Shown here: piece after piece, positions 27,499-37,475 of the stretch
Layout: each line of letters opens with the position of its first letter
Numbering within the stretch: the stretch's first letter is position 1
Assembly (NCBI GenBank): GCA_030065635.1
Contig: JASJDJ010000009.1
Span: forward strand, 1 to 64,000
Origin: Xenococcaceae cyanobacterium MO_188.B32
GTDB lineage: Bacteria > Cyanobacteriota > Cyanobacteriia > Cyanobacteriales > Xenococcaceae
Direction of reading: 5' to 3'
Length of the DNA: 64,000 bases
Notes under the pieces: generated by a model
Seen by the model: the letters and a program-made list of their open reading frames with translations, nothing else
The model's database searches: none
What the model was told of the DNA's origin: nothing
Made by a program: the position numbers and the translations under genes

Positions 27499-30400
27499 TT
27501 ATGCAAAGGCAAAAGTCGCTGAAGTCTGGAGTTCGTTGGCTTGCACGTCAAAGATTGTCGCGAGGTCAGAACCCTCAAAAGCGATCGCTGTATCGTTATC
27601 CACCTGAGTGAAAGTCAACTCATCCGCAGAGCTAATACCCAATCCCCCTACGCCAATTACGTCTTCCTCAAGATTGAAATCAGTAATTGAGTTGGCAGCA
27701 TCGGGAATCTCGCCAGTGGCAATCCAGAACTCGTCTGCTCCTGCACTGCCAGTGATAAGATTGTCTCCACCAGCACGAGCAAAGAAACGATCCGCACCTT
27801 CATCACCTACTACTCGATCGCCTGTACCCAGAATAAAGGTATCGTTTTCGCTGCCCCCATAGGCACGATTCCCCCCTTCGCTTTGAGACAAATCGATGAG
27901 GTCGTCCCCTCCCGCAGCGAAAATCAGGTTATTGCTCACTCCAAAATTTAATCCTGCTTCCAATACGTCATTTTCTGCGGTACCAAACACAGGAGTTGGT
28001 TCTGGACTTGGTTCTGGTTCGGGGAATTCATCTAATGGAACTTCATTTACCTCAGCAAAAATCTCACCACCTGTCGACCTGGTGGGAGTAATTGCGACAA
28101 TATTATCGATGGCATCAAGCACCTCATTAATATCGGTTGAATCAAACTGATTTTCATCAGCAAAGGTAACTTGGACTCTGATTTCAGGTACGTCGATGGG
28201 GAAATTGGGTATTTCCGAGGTATCTTTGGTAATTATCAGTCGATCTGATTCATCAGCAGAAGTACTGTTGACAATTTCTAAATCCAAATCTTCAAATATT
28301 ACAGGAGTAAATCCGAAAAGTTCCAAAGCTTCAGTACCCTCAGATGCAGAAAATAAAACTGCTCCTGGATAAAAGCCAATAGAATCACTGGGAGCGTTGA
28401 TATTTTCAACCGTCGCATCAATTTGATAGTATTGGACTGCATCAATTTCTGGATCCTGTGGTTGTAATTTGATAACACGAGGCTCTGGTTCCTCTTCGAG
28501 ACCATTATTTTCCTCAAAGGACGCACCAACAAAATTACCAGTTACTAACAATCCACCAGTATTAGTACCAATACCCTCTCCTAGAACCTGTACTTCACCA
28601 AAGTTACCCAGGAATTCTCCAGCATTTTCTTTATCCGGTCCAGCATAAATGAGCATTGCCGAGATATTCTCTTCCAGTGATCTGGTTGAACTACCTCCAA
28701 TATTGGGATCGAATCCTACAATCTTGACCCACAGGTTGCCATCATCTTCATTAAAACTGATGCCAGGGATACTCGCATTAGTTATCTCGCCACCTTCATA
28801 AACTGATTGCAGATCGTCTAAGGCATCATTGAAAATACCCAGAAATGAACCAGGGTTATCAGATTCTGGACCACTATAGACATAAATGTTGTCTTCCGGC
28901 CCTCCCGCCGCAGTAATGTAGATATTGCCATCGGGTCCAAAAGTAAACAGTGATGGTCCAAATCCGGGGAAATTTTGCAACTCACCGAAAACGCCTAGAG
29001 GCTCTCCAGGGTTATCCGAATTTGGTCCACTATAAGCCAACACTGCTCCCCGACCATTGCTCGGATCGCCATCGGGATCTTCATTAAAGCTTGACACATA
29101 GGCATTGCCATCGGGTCCAAACTTGATAATGGTCAAATCTGGTGGTGGTGGAAATGGATCGAGAAGATTATCCGGGAAGCCGTTATCCCGCTCGGCAAAA
29201 ATGCCCAAGAAGTCGCCTGTCTCACCGTCATACTCTAAGACTCGAGAGGTAGCGCCACTTACCACAAACAAGTTGCCATTGGGACCAAAGTTAATGCCGG
29301 TGGGATAGAGTAGTCCACTATCTTCAGCGTTAGCATCCCCAAAGCCCCCTAGAAACTCACCAGTAATACCATCGTACTTAAGAACTTCGTTGCTGCCAAC
29401 ACTGTTAACATAGATATTGCCGTCTGGTCCACGGGTTAACAAGTTAGGTTCGTTTAAATCGCTTCCACGGCTGCTGGCATCTCCTAAAGTACCCAGATAG
29501 GTTCCTTGTTCGTCAAACTTGGCTATTTCTGCAGCAGCTACGTTGGTGGCAATGATATAAGGCTCAATTGGGGTATTAGTTGCAGCACCATCCTCCACCA
29601 ACACTTCCACTGGAGTTGTGGCATCTAAAATCGTAACCTCTTGACTTTCCTCATCCCAAATACCCAGAAATTCACTGGGATTTTCTGACTGTGGACCTCC
29701 ATAGATATAGGTAACAGATTCCTCAATTCGGGTTCCCTCGTCGTTGAAGCCAAAGATGGTGACATAGAAGTTCCCATCTTCCCGGAACTGCCCCCAGTTC
29801 CCTTCAAAAAGATTAAAATCAGTCTGCTCGTCAAAGTCACTGCCAAAATCAGCAAAAACTCCTAAAAACTTACCAGGATTTTCTGCTTCAGGTCCGGCAA
29901 AAGTTAAGACTTGATTGGTGTTGCGATCAGTAACATAGAGTGTTCCATCGGAGTCAAAAGTATGGTTTCCTCTGACGTTTTCAGTATCGCCGAACACGCC
30001 GAGGGATTCCCCTGGATTATCAGACCAAGGTCCTTCATAAACCTGGATTGAATTACTGCCGTCTAGTTCACCCTGGACATACAAGTTGTTATCTGGTCCA
30101 AACTCAATGTTGTCGACAAAACCATTATCCCGTTCAACATATACCCCCATGAAATCACCATTGGAGCCATTGAACCTCAAAACCGTAGAGTTACTGGTTA
30201 CATATAAGTTACCATCAGGTCCGAATACAACATCAGTAGGGGATATAAGACCACTATCTTCCGTCGCTTCACCAAAGACTCCCAGAAAGTCTCCAGTAAC
30301 TCCGTCGTATCGAACAACTCTGTTACCAGTGCCATCAGCAACGTAAATATTGCCATCGGCTCCCCTGGTCAATTGTGTGGGTATGATATTGCTATCAAAT

Positions 30401-33400
30401 TCGTTGGCATCACCAAACAGTCCACCAAAGCTACCATCTTGATTGTAAGCTTGTAAGCTATTAGCCTCTAGTCCTGGACTCAGGATAGTAGGTGTTTCCG
30501 TTCTCGGTTTGGGTCCTAAGGGATAGCTATCTCCTGGGAATAAGGCATCCACCACAATATGGTTATCCACCACATTCTCTACTGAGACCAGTTTGCCATC
30601 CTCGACACTCATCCAACTGTAGATATCTAGGTCAAACTCATTGCCATTAGACCTAATTGATGCATCTTCTTCCTGGATGCGTAATAATACCCGATTCCCT
30701 TCAACGAATGATTCGACGATGCTACGGTTTCCTGGGTGAATGATTTGGTCGTAACCGGCTAAGGATTCTTCAACCCCAGCAACCCCCTGGTAGGCTCCTA
30801 CATAGGGCAAAATATCTCGCGAGGGGGAGAGGTGGAAAGTCCAATCTACATCCTCTGCCAGAAAGTCGCTGTATTCTTCTCCGTTAATCCAGGCATTCCA
30901 AAAATCTTCGGCTACTGCCAGAGAGGCTTCGGGGTCTGCGGTTTTATCTACTTCTACTGGTTGACGGAACAGAACTTCATCCGGTGGTGTTTGATTGTAA
31001 CCGGCGTAAACCTCGTTGTAGATGTAGCTGTTGTAGTAACTACGGTACTCGGTTATTAGTCCTTCATCATTGAAGGTGAAGATGTGGGTGGGACTAAAGG
31101 TGTTGGGTACTCTCGAAGGCCGAGGTCTCCCAGCTTCGGCTGCACGCACTGCCACTTGATTGCCATTCTCAAAAAAATCCAAGGTGACAAAACTGCCGAT
31201 GTCCAGTGATTGTCCGATTTTTTTCCACTCTCTGAAACCACCTATGCCCTCAAAAGTACCCGCTAAGGGCAGTTTGGCCGAGTCTCCCGTGAAGTCCATC
31301 ACGAAGTCCCTGGTGAATAATCCCTGTGCGGCTTCTATTGACTGAGGATCTGTGACGAAGAGAAATTGGTAAAATTGCGATACCCTTTGAATCTGGGCAC
31401 TATCTGCATCTAGGCTGTAGAAGGCAGGTACCGCAGTGATGGGGAATCCGATATCACCCAAAACAGTGTTTTCGTCGGCAGATAGTAGTAAGTATTCTAA
31501 TGCTCCTTCGAGTGAACCGCCTACTTGTGCGCTAATCTCTGGATTTGCCGCTAGAAAGCTGTTAAGGTCCCAAACACTATCATATATGAAGTCCCGTCCT
31601 TCTTCTACACCTGTGGTAATTAGGTGATCGTAATAGGCGACCAGGTCATCCCCCAAGTCTAAATCTGGGTTGGCACTGCGGTAAAATTCCAGGTCTACAG
31701 TGGGAGCAAAACGCCTGCCTTCTGCTAGTCCTGTGGTTTGTAAGTGTTCTAGTAGTTCTTCTGGGGTATCGATACCATCTTCTGCTAGGTCGGGGTTGCT
31801 TTGGGCATAGAATTCTAGGTCTACATAGGGGGAGAACTTTCTTCCTTCTGCTAGTCCTGTGGTTTGTAGATGTTCTAATAATTCTTCTTCGGTATCAATA
31901 CCATCTTCTGCCAAGTCTGGATTAGCTTGGGCATAGAAATCTAGGTCGTAAAATCTTGATTCTATTTCTATCGGCATAATACTTGTATTATTGGAAAATG
32001 AAGGTCCGCTAAAATTAGAAATAAATGGGTCTTCCCCAGAAACTTGGGTCTCGCTAAAGTATCCTAGGAATTCACCAGGATTATCAGAGTTAGGTCCGGC
32101 GTAGATATGTACCTGAGTAACATTGGGAAAAACATTGCTCACTTCTGGATCTAATCCACTTACACTGGCATACAGATTGCCGTCATTTCGATTGAATTTC
32201 AAACTAAAGATTCCAGATTGAGAAAGCTCACCGTCGTAAATAGCAAGAAAATTGCTATTTACAGTTGCTTCATCCACAAAAACTTCCAGCAATTCCTCTC
32301 CAGATTGCTCGGAATCTGGCGAAAAAGTATAAATGGTTGAGTTTTGTGTGCCGTCATTCAGATATAAATTTCCGTCTGGTCCAAACTCAGATCGAGTAGG
32401 CAATAGGTTGATAGGATATATTTGCTTTAATTCTCCAGGTTCACTAGAGTTAGGTCCTCCGTACTGACGAATTGTTCCCGTACCATTGTCTGGGTTATCA
32501 TCACCATCTTCATAAACAACGCCGACATAAAGGTCTCCATCTGGTCCAAAATCTAGGTCCGTAAAATCTGGCGGTGGAAAAGGATCGACAATATTGTCAG
32601 GGAATCCATTGACCCTCTCGACAAATGGTCCCATAAATTCCCCTGTTTCTCCATCAAACTGCAATATTTGAGAACTAATTCCACTATTGACGTATAAGTT
32701 ACCATCTGGTCCAAAAGTTGTCGTTGTAGGATATCTCAGTCCACTATCCTCATTGTTAGCTTCTCCAAATACTCCCAGATAGTTTCCCGCTAGGTCGAAT
32801 CTGACGATTTCATTAGCTAATTGACTGCTGACATAAACTAAGTTATCTGGTCCTATTACTGGCGAATTGAGAAAAAACATCTCACCCTCTTCTGGTTCGG
32901 GAATCCCACTCGCGAAACTTAAGAAGTTTCCGTTGGCATCAAAACTAGCAATCTGCCTGTCTGGCGAATCTCTAAAGAAAGCACTTATGAGGAATGGTTC
33001 GGTTACTGTAGGTGGTAAAGGATAATTATCTCCAGGAAAAGATGCTTCAATAGCAATATTGTTATCAACTATGTTTTCCACGGACTGGATTTCACCGTTT
33101 TCCACTGTCACCCAACTCAAAATATCCTGGTCAAACTGATTGCCGTTGGACTTGACTGTGGCATCATCTTGAAATAAGCGCAGCAATACTCGGTTGCCTT
33201 CAACAAAGGTCTCATCGATACTGATTTTTCCCAGTTCGATGTCCTCCTCAAACTCAAAGACCCATTCTTCCACTCCCTCAGTTCCTTCAAATACTCCAGT
33301 AAAGTCCAATAAATCTCTGTCACCAGTCGAACCATAAGTCCAAACTACATCTTCTGCTAAATAGCTCCCAAATTCTTCTCCTTCTGCTAAAGCAGTCCAA

Positions 33401-33900
33401 AAGTCTTCAACTATTTCTAAGGAAACTTCGGAGTCAGCATTAGTATCGATTTCTACCTCTTGTCCCAAGATATCGTTGGGCAGAATCGAGTTGGGTTCTA
33501 CATTAGCAAAACTCTGATTGAAGACGTAGGTATTGTAGATACTTTCTAAGGAAGTGATTTTTCCCTCGCTGTTAACTGTCCATAGCTGGGTCAAATCATC
33601 TTGATAGAGTACATTCGTAAAAGGAGACTGACCTCGCTCTCTAATTCTGACGGCTACTCGGTCTCCATTTTGGAGAAATTCCAAGGGAGTAAACTCATTG
33701 ATTTGCAACACTCCTTGCTGAGTTTGCACCCAATCTGCTATTCCTTGACGACCTTCCCAGGTGCCGGTAAAGGCAAGTCGATCTGGATCTCCTTCAATGT
33801 CCCAGACTGTATCTTCTGAGTTTAAATCGATAACTCCTTCAATGTCCCCTACTGCCAAGAAATTATATAGTTGTTCTACTGTTTCTATTTCTCTAGACAT
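27499..33900 (-). CDS. Giant multidomain protein: SnoaL-like domains, NHL-type beta-propellers, RTX tail
   Basis: A 2133-residue protein with no classical signal peptide. Domain order by eye: NTF2/SnoaL-like 1 (about 1-130) and 2 (about 155-295); six-to-seven-bladed propeller repeats (about 305-640) with the signature FGPDGNLYV; three to four copies of a 42-residue DLEFYAQSNPDLAEDG unit (about 650-820); SnoaL-like 3 and 4 (about 835-1125); two further propeller sets (about 1140-1800) using the same FGPDGN and SDNPGEFLG signatures; a beta-rich spacer (about 1805-1950); RTX calcium-binding repeats (about 1975-2070, such as GSAGADEFW) and a type I secretion-like end. The module SnoaL-SnoaL-propeller is thus duplicated. 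RTX ends usually signal export by a type I system; none is encoded here. The fusion of SnoaL-like domains with propellers and RTX repeats is unusual. It may bind or transform a small extracellular molecule, which is inference. Confidence 0.85.
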   Translation of the reverse strand: MSREIETVEQLYNFLAVGDIEGVIDLNSEDTVWDIEGDPDRLAFTGTWEGRQGIADWVQTQQGVLQINEFTPLEFLQNGDRVAVRIRERGQSPFTNVLYQDDLTQLWTVNSEGKITSLESIYNTYVFNQSFANVEPNSILPNDILGQEVEIDTNADSEVSLEIVEDFWTALAEGEEFGSYLAEDVVWTYGSTGDRDLLDFTGVFEGTEGVEEWVFEFEEDIELGKISIDETFVEGNRVLLRLFQDDATVKSNGNQFDQDILSWVTVENGEIQSVENIVDNNIAIEASFPGDNYPLPPTVTEPFLISAFFRDSPDRQIASFDANGNFLSFASGIPEPEEGEMFFLNSPVIGPDNLVYVSSQLANEIVRFDLAGNYLGVFGEANNEDSGLRYPTTTTFGPDGNLYVNSGISSQILQFDGETGEFMGPFVERVNGFPDNIVDPFPPPDFTDLDFGPDGDLYVGVVYEDGDDNPDNGTGTIRQYGGPNSSEPGELKQIYPINLLPTRSEFGPDGNLYLNDGTQNSTIYTFSPDSEQSGEELLEVFVDEATVNSNFLAIYDGELSQSGIFSLKFNRNDGNLYASVSGLDPEVSNVFPNVTQVHIYAGPNSDNPGEFLGYFSETQVSGEDPFISNFSGPSFSNNTSIMPIEIESRFYDLDFYAQANPDLAEDGIDTEEELLEHLQTTGLAEGRKFSPYVDLEFYAQSNPDLAEDGIDTPEELLEHLQTTGLAEGRRFAPTVDLEFYRSANPDLDLGDDLVAYYDHLITTGVEEGRDFIYDSVWDLNSFLAANPEISAQVGGSLEGALEYLLLSADENTVLGDIGFPITAVPAFYSLDADSAQIQRVSQFYQFLFVTDPQSIEAAQGLFTRDFVMDFTGDSAKLPLAGTFEGIGGFREWKKIGQSLDIGSFVTLDFFENGNQVAVRAAEAGRPRPSRVPNTFSPTHIFTFNDEGLITEYRSYYNSYIYNEVYAGYNQTPPDEVLFRQPVEVDKTADPEASLAVAEDFWNAWINGEEYSDFLAEDVDWTFHLSPSRDILPYVGAYQGVAGVEESLAGYDQIIHPGNRSIVESFVEGNRVLLRIQEEDASIRSNGNEFDLDIYSWMSVEDGKLVSVENVVDNHIVVDALFPGDSYPLGPKPRTETPTILSPGLEANSLQAYNQDGSFGGLFGDANEFDSNIIPTQLTRGADGNIYVADGTGNRVVRYDGVTGDFLGVFGEATEDSGLISPTDVVFGPDGNLYVTSNSTVLRFNGSNGDFMGVYVERDNGFVDNIEFGPDNNLYVQGELDGSNSIQVYEGPWSDNPGESLGVFGDTENVRGNHTFDSDGTLYVTDRNTNQVLTFAGPEAENPGKFLGVFADFGSDFDEQTDFNLFEGNWGQFREDGNFYVTIFGFNDEGTRIEESVTYIYGGPQSENPSEFLGIWDEESQEVTILDATTPVEVLVEDGAATNTPIEPYIIATNVAAAEIAKFDEQGTYLGTLGDASSRGSDLNEPNLLTRGPDGNIYVNSVGSNEVLKYDGITGEFLGGFGDANAEDSGLLYPTGINFGPNGNLFVVSGATSRVLEYDGETGDFLGIFAERDNGFPDNLLDPFPPPPDLTIIKFGPDGNAYVSSFNEDPDGDPSNGRGAVLAYSGPNSDNPGEPLGVFGELQNFPGFGPSLFTFGPDGNIYITAAGGPEDNIYVYSGPESDNPGSFLGIFNDALDDLQSVYEGGEITNASIPGISFNEDDGNLWVKIVGFDPNIGGSSTRSLEENISAMLIYAGPDKENAGEFLGNFGEVQVLGEGIGTNTGGLLVTGNFVGASFEENNGLEEEPEPRVIKLQPQDPEIDAVQYYQIDATVENINAPSDSIGFYPGAVLFSASEGTEALELFGFTPVIFEDLDLEIVNSTSADESDRLIITKDTSEIPNFPIDVPEIRVQVTFADENQFDSTDINEVLDAIDNIVAITPTRSTGGEIFAEVNEVPLDEFPEPEPSPEPTPVFGTAENDVLEAGLNFGVSNNLIFAAGGDDLIDLSQSEGGNRAYGGSENDTFILGTGDRVVGDEGADRFFARAGGDNLITGSAGADEFWIATGEIPDAANSITDFNLEEDVIGVGGLGISSADELTFTQVDNDTAIAFEGSDLATIFDVQANELQTSATFAFA
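31570..31947 (-). repeat. Tandem 126-base coding repeat in the giant gene
   Basis: Two adjacent units, 31822-31947 and 31696-31821, encode nearly identical 42-residue segments (NPDLAEDGIDT...LLEHLQTTGLAEGR). A degenerate third unit follows to about 31570 (NPDLDLGDDLVAYYDHLITT). The motif NPDL...H...G..EGR is a recurrent repeat in cyanobacterial and proteobacterial exoproteins. Confidence 0.85.
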
Positions 33901-33939
33901 TGTTAGTATTAATTAGTTAATTATCTAAATCATTAATAT

Positions 33940-35460
33940 TTAAAAAGAGTCTTTTAACTCTGCACTTAGCTTTTCGCCGAGCATCACGCAAGGAGCGTAT
34001 GTGTTACCACTGGTAACATTGGGCATAATCGAAGCATCGGCAACCCGCAAGCCTTCTACCCCATGTACCCGCAGTTGGGGGTCTACTACCGCCAGAGAAT
34101 CGTATCCCATTCGGCAAGTACCCGCAGGATGCCAAATAGTCTCCGCATACTGGCGAACATATTCCTCCGCATCGGCACCAACTCCTGGGGTAACTTCCCC
34201 GTTATTGAAATCGGCAAAAGCTTTAGTATTGGCAATTTCTCGACAAATTTCAATGCCTCGCAGATAAGTCTGAAGATCGATCTCAGCCGAGAGGTATTTA
34301 GGGTCGATAATTGGTTTGTCTTGGGGATTACTCGATCGCAGTTTGACCTCACCCCGACTTTGGGGCTGAATCAGAATCGGCACGAAGATAGAAAAAGGCC
34401 CTTCAAAGGGATATTCGGGAGGCGGAAAGCCAGGAATCCCCGCACTGAAGTTAATCTGTAGATCTGGGGGAATATCAGGTCGCGTACTGGTAAATAGTGC
34501 AGTCTCGCAGAGTAAAGTTGGAACTGGCAACTCTTTGTGGGACTTGTATATTACCTGCAAGCGCATATGATCCTGTAGATTTTGTCCTACCCCTGGTAAA
34601 TCCACTAGTACAGGAATATTGTGCGATCGCAGATGTGAACCAGAACCAATACCAGAAAGCATTAACAGCTTAGGCGAGAGAAACGCTCCCGCACTGATAA
34701 TCACTTCCCGTTCCGCTCTTACCTGGTGAGTTTGTCCGTTTTGAATATACTCAATGCCTACTGCTCGCTTGCCTTCAAACAGAATTTTTGTAACTTCAGC
34801 GTGGGTTTGCGCCTTCAGGTTCGGACGATTGAGGATCGGAGTAAGAAAAGCCGAAGCACTACTACAACGCCGATCGTCAGCAGTAATGTTAAACTGCATT
34901 ACCGAAGCTCCATTCTCTTGTTGAGCTCCATTAAAATCCCAGTCATTTCCGCTATAGCCCCGTTCCACACAGGCATCTATAAAAGCCTCAGCCACGGTAG
35001 TTAGTTCGGGACATTTTCGCACACTTAGAGTACCATCAGCTCCGTGATAGGTAGATGCACCTTCTTCGTAGTGTTCCGATTTCTTAAAGTAGGGTAGTAC
35101 GCGATCGTAACTCCACCCTTCATTACCCAGAGATGCCCACTGGTCGAAGTTACGGCGATTTCCCCGCACATACATCATGGCATGAACAGAACTACCTCCA
35201 CCCACAACTTTACCCTGGGTAATAAAAATCTCGCGTCCATTTAAACCTTCTTGGGGTTCAGTTAAAAACTGCCAGTCGCGATCGGTACCCCAAAGACTAA
35301 TAAAACCATTGAGGTTATGAATATTGGGATCTTCATCAGGACCACCAGCCTCTAATAGAAGGACTTTTAAATCGCTGTTAGCACTGAGGCGATTAACAAT
35401 TACGCATCCTGTAGCACCAGCTCCAACTACTATATAATCAAAAGATTCTTCAAAATTCAT
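33940..35460 (-). CDS. GMC-family flavin oxidoreductase (choline dehydrogenase-like)
   Basis: A 506-residue FAD enzyme from the Met at 35460 (MNFEESFDYIVVGAGATG); upstream in-frame Mets at 35475 and 35532 would extend it but add nothing family-like. FAD-binding parts: FDYIVVGAGATGCVIVNRL, LLLEAGGPDEDP and the GMC signature GKVVGGGSSVHAMMYVRGN. The catalytic His is in TIWHPAGTCRMG and the second active-site position is Asn in TSGNTYAPCVM. GMC enzymes oxidise primary alcohols to aldehydes with FAD. It is downstream of the ThDP enzyme in the same run and upstream of the giant gene by 39 bases. Confidence 0.92.
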   Translation of the reverse strand: MNFEESFDYIVVGAGATGCVIVNRLSANSDLKVLLLEAGGPDEDPNIHNLNGFISLWGTDRDWQFLTEPQEGLNGREIFITQGKVVGGGSSVHAMMYVRGNRRNFDQWASLGNEGWSYDRVLPYFKKSEHYEEGASTYHGADGTLSVRKCPELTTVAEAFIDACVERGYSGNDWDFNGAQQENGASVMQFNITADDRRCSSASAFLTPILNRPNLKAQTHAEVTKILFEGKRAVGIEYIQNGQTHQVRAEREVIISAGAFLSPKLLMLSGIGSGSHLRSHNIPVLVDLPGVGQNLQDHMRLQVIYKSHKELPVPTLLCETALFTSTRPDIPPDLQINFSAGIPGFPPPEYPFEGPFSIFVPILIQPQSRGEVKLRSSNPQDKPIIDPKYLSAEIDLQTYLRGIEICREIANTKAFADFNNGEVTPGVGADAEEYVRQYAETIWHPAGTCRMGYDSLAVVDPQLRVHGVEGLRVADASIMPNVTSGNTYAPCVMLGEKLSAELKDSF

Positions 35461-35632
35461 AGGTCTTGGTTCCATTTGATATTTAAGCCTCCCACAGCTG
35501 GTTTGGAAAGAGCTGTGAGTAGCTAACAACATGCCGTCGAGTTTCAGGAAGACGCTCTTACTTGAGAAATATAAATTTTTTGGATGCTTTAAAGACTTTA
35601 TGCACGGGAAATTAACTAACTATTCAGATTTT

Positions 35633-35662
35633 ATTTGGCAAAATAGTATAATTTTGCCAAAT
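35633..35662. promoter_or_regulatory. 12-bp perfect palindrome, operator or terminator candidate
   Basis: ATTTGGCAAAAT, a six-base centre AGTATA, and ATTTTGCCAAAT form a perfect 12-bp inverted repeat between the ThDP and GMC genes. It lacks a T-run outside the stem on the minus strand, so an operator for a dimeric regulator is at least as likely as a terminator. Confidence 0.55.
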
Positions 35663-35736
35663 AACCGAATAAACTAGCAACCAATTTTACTTTAAAGTAG
35701 CCCTACGACCTGAAAGGCGTAGTGACTACTTACTGA

Positions 35737-37443
35737 CTACTGACCGCATTTAACTCCAATCATTTCGGGGCGAACATCACTCTCAATAACAACGTCAATT
35801 AGGAATGGTCCATCATGCTCTAATGCCTTTTTAACTGCAGGAGCAATTTCTTCCACTGTTTCAACTCGGACAGCTTCAACTCCCATTGAGCGGGAGAGTT
35901 CGTCAAAGCGAATTACTGGCTTAGATAAGTCGAAACTGAGGGGGAAATCATGGGGTTCTATATTCTGCTCTTTCCAATATGCCTGGACGTTTAATTGCAG
36001 AAGTTTGTAAGAACGGTTATTGCAAATAATAAATTTGGCATTGACATTGTGCCGAGCTGCTGTCCAGAGAGCCTGAATAGTATACATACTCCCGCCGTCT
36101 CCTGTAAATCCAATCACTGTTTTGTCAGGATTGGCTAGTTTAGCCCCAATTGCTCCAGGAATCCCCACTCCCAGAGAACCACCACGAGTCAGAAAATAAG
36201 AATCTGGCTTGGTGGGAGGATAATATCTCACTACTGGCGGAGAACAAGTTAGAGCTTCATCGAAGAAGATCGCATCCTCTGGTAGGTGAGGTGCTAACTC
36301 TTCCATAAAACGAGAAAAATGCAAAGGCACTTCATCCCGCACTGCCTTATCTGCTTCTAAAGCCTGGGCTAATTTTGTTTCCTTAGCTTTGCCAATCTCT
36401 GCTGCTCTTTTCTGAGCCGAACTTTTTTGTTGGGGAGTCATTAACCTTTCTAAGGCTTCTGCCAGTTTTGCTAGAGTTAGCTTGGGATCGCTGACAATTC
36501 CCAGATCTACAGGGTGATTTTTAGCAATTTCATAAGCATTCAAATCAAGATGAATCACCTTAGCTTCTGGAGCAAAAACATTAGTCAGTTCTGGAAATAC
36601 CTCTGGCAAAATGTAAGTACCACAAACCAAGTTAACGTCACCTTTCTCCATAATTGGGCGACTGGCAGAGCCAAACATATGACCGGTCATTCCCTGATAG
36701 AGAGGATGATTGTAGCTCATATTTAGTTCGCCAGAATCTGCTTCCCAAACCTCTGCTCCCAGAATTTCGGCTACCTTGGTTAATTCATCCTGCGCCCCAG
36801 AATAAGCCACCCCATCCCCAACAAAAATCATGGGTTTGTTAGCAGCAGCTAGCATCTGGGCTACTTCCTTGACTGTCTCCTCTTCTGGCATAACGCGAGT
36901 AGAGGGGATCGAGGTAGGAACTATTGGCTCTACTATAGGAGCATCTAGGATATCTTGAGGCAGACAGAGATATACAGGACCCATCGGGGGGGTAGCAGCA
37001 ATTTTAATGGCTCGGCGCAGCATTCGTAGCAGCGAGGATGGTTCCATGACCATAGCCGACCATTTGGTCACTGGCTCTGCCATCCCTACCAAATCTGCTG
37101 CCATCTGGGAATCCATTGCCATATACTTAATGCCCGCATCTCCTCCGATAACCACTAAAGGAGAGTGACCTCGCATGGCTTGATATATTGAACCAATAGC
37201 ATTCCCTAAACCAACACCACTGTGAATTTGTACTAATGTTGGCTTTTTAGTTGCCCTAGCATAACCGTCTGCCGTCATAACAGCAACAGTTTCTTGTAAT
37301 GTCAGAATGTATTTGAGGTCTGGATAATCCCACAGAGCATCTAGAAACCCTTGCTCTACTGTACCAGGGTTACCAAACATATAGTGAAGACCATCTACCA
37401 GAAATTGTTCGAGAATTGCAAATCGACCAGTTTTCTGAGTCAT
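35737..37443 (-). CDS. Thiamine-diphosphate-dependent 2-oxo-acid decarboxylase (benzoylformate decarboxylase-like)
   Basis: A 568-residue ThDP enzyme. The catalytic Glu is in LTLQETVAVMTADGYAR, the cofactor motif is GFTGDGGSMYTIQAL...FIICNN (GDG about 26 residues before NN), and the first-domain segments FGNPGTVEQGFLDAL and QIHSGVGLGNAIGSIYQAMR resemble benzoylformate decarboxylase, including its active-site His (QIHS). Likely converts a 2-oxo acid to an aldehyde and CO2, or carries out a related carboligation. Acetolactate synthase is less likely because its FAD-binding segments are not seen. It is 32 bases downstream of the DJ-1/Hsp31-like gene. Confidence 0.87.
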   Translation of the reverse strand: MTQKTGRFAILEQFLVDGLHYMFGNPGTVEQGFLDALWDYPDLKYILTLQETVAVMTADGYARATKKPTLVQIHSGVGLGNAIGSIYQAMRGHSPLVVIGGDAGIKYMAMDSQMAADLVGMAEPVTKWSAMVMEPSSLLRMLRRAIKIAATPPMGPVYLCLPQDILDAPIVEPIVPTSIPSTRVMPEEETVKEVAQMLAAANKPMIFVGDGVAYSGAQDELTKVAEILGAEVWEADSGELNMSYNHPLYQGMTGHMFGSASRPIMEKGDVNLVCGTYILPEVFPELTNVFAPEAKVIHLDLNAYEIAKNHPVDLGIVSDPKLTLAKLAEALERLMTPQQKSSAQKRAAEIGKAKETKLAQALEADKAVRDEVPLHFSRFMEELAPHLPEDAIFFDEALTCSPPVVRYYPPTKPDSYFLTRGGSLGVGIPGAIGAKLANPDKTVIGFTGDGGSMYTIQALWTAARHNVNAKFIICNNRSYKLLQLNVQAYWKEQNIEPHDFPLSFDLSKPVIRFDELSRSMGVEAVRVETVEEIAPAVKKALEHDGPFLIDVVIESDVRPEMIGVKCGQ

Positions 37444-37475
37444 AAATCCCGCCGTATTGAGTAATTAATTAAGTT

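Noticed and set aside
27608-28150. Plus-strand Ser/Pro-rich reading frames opposite the RTX part of the giant gene
   Set aside because: They arise from the codon pattern of the repeats on the minus strand and have no start signals or family features.
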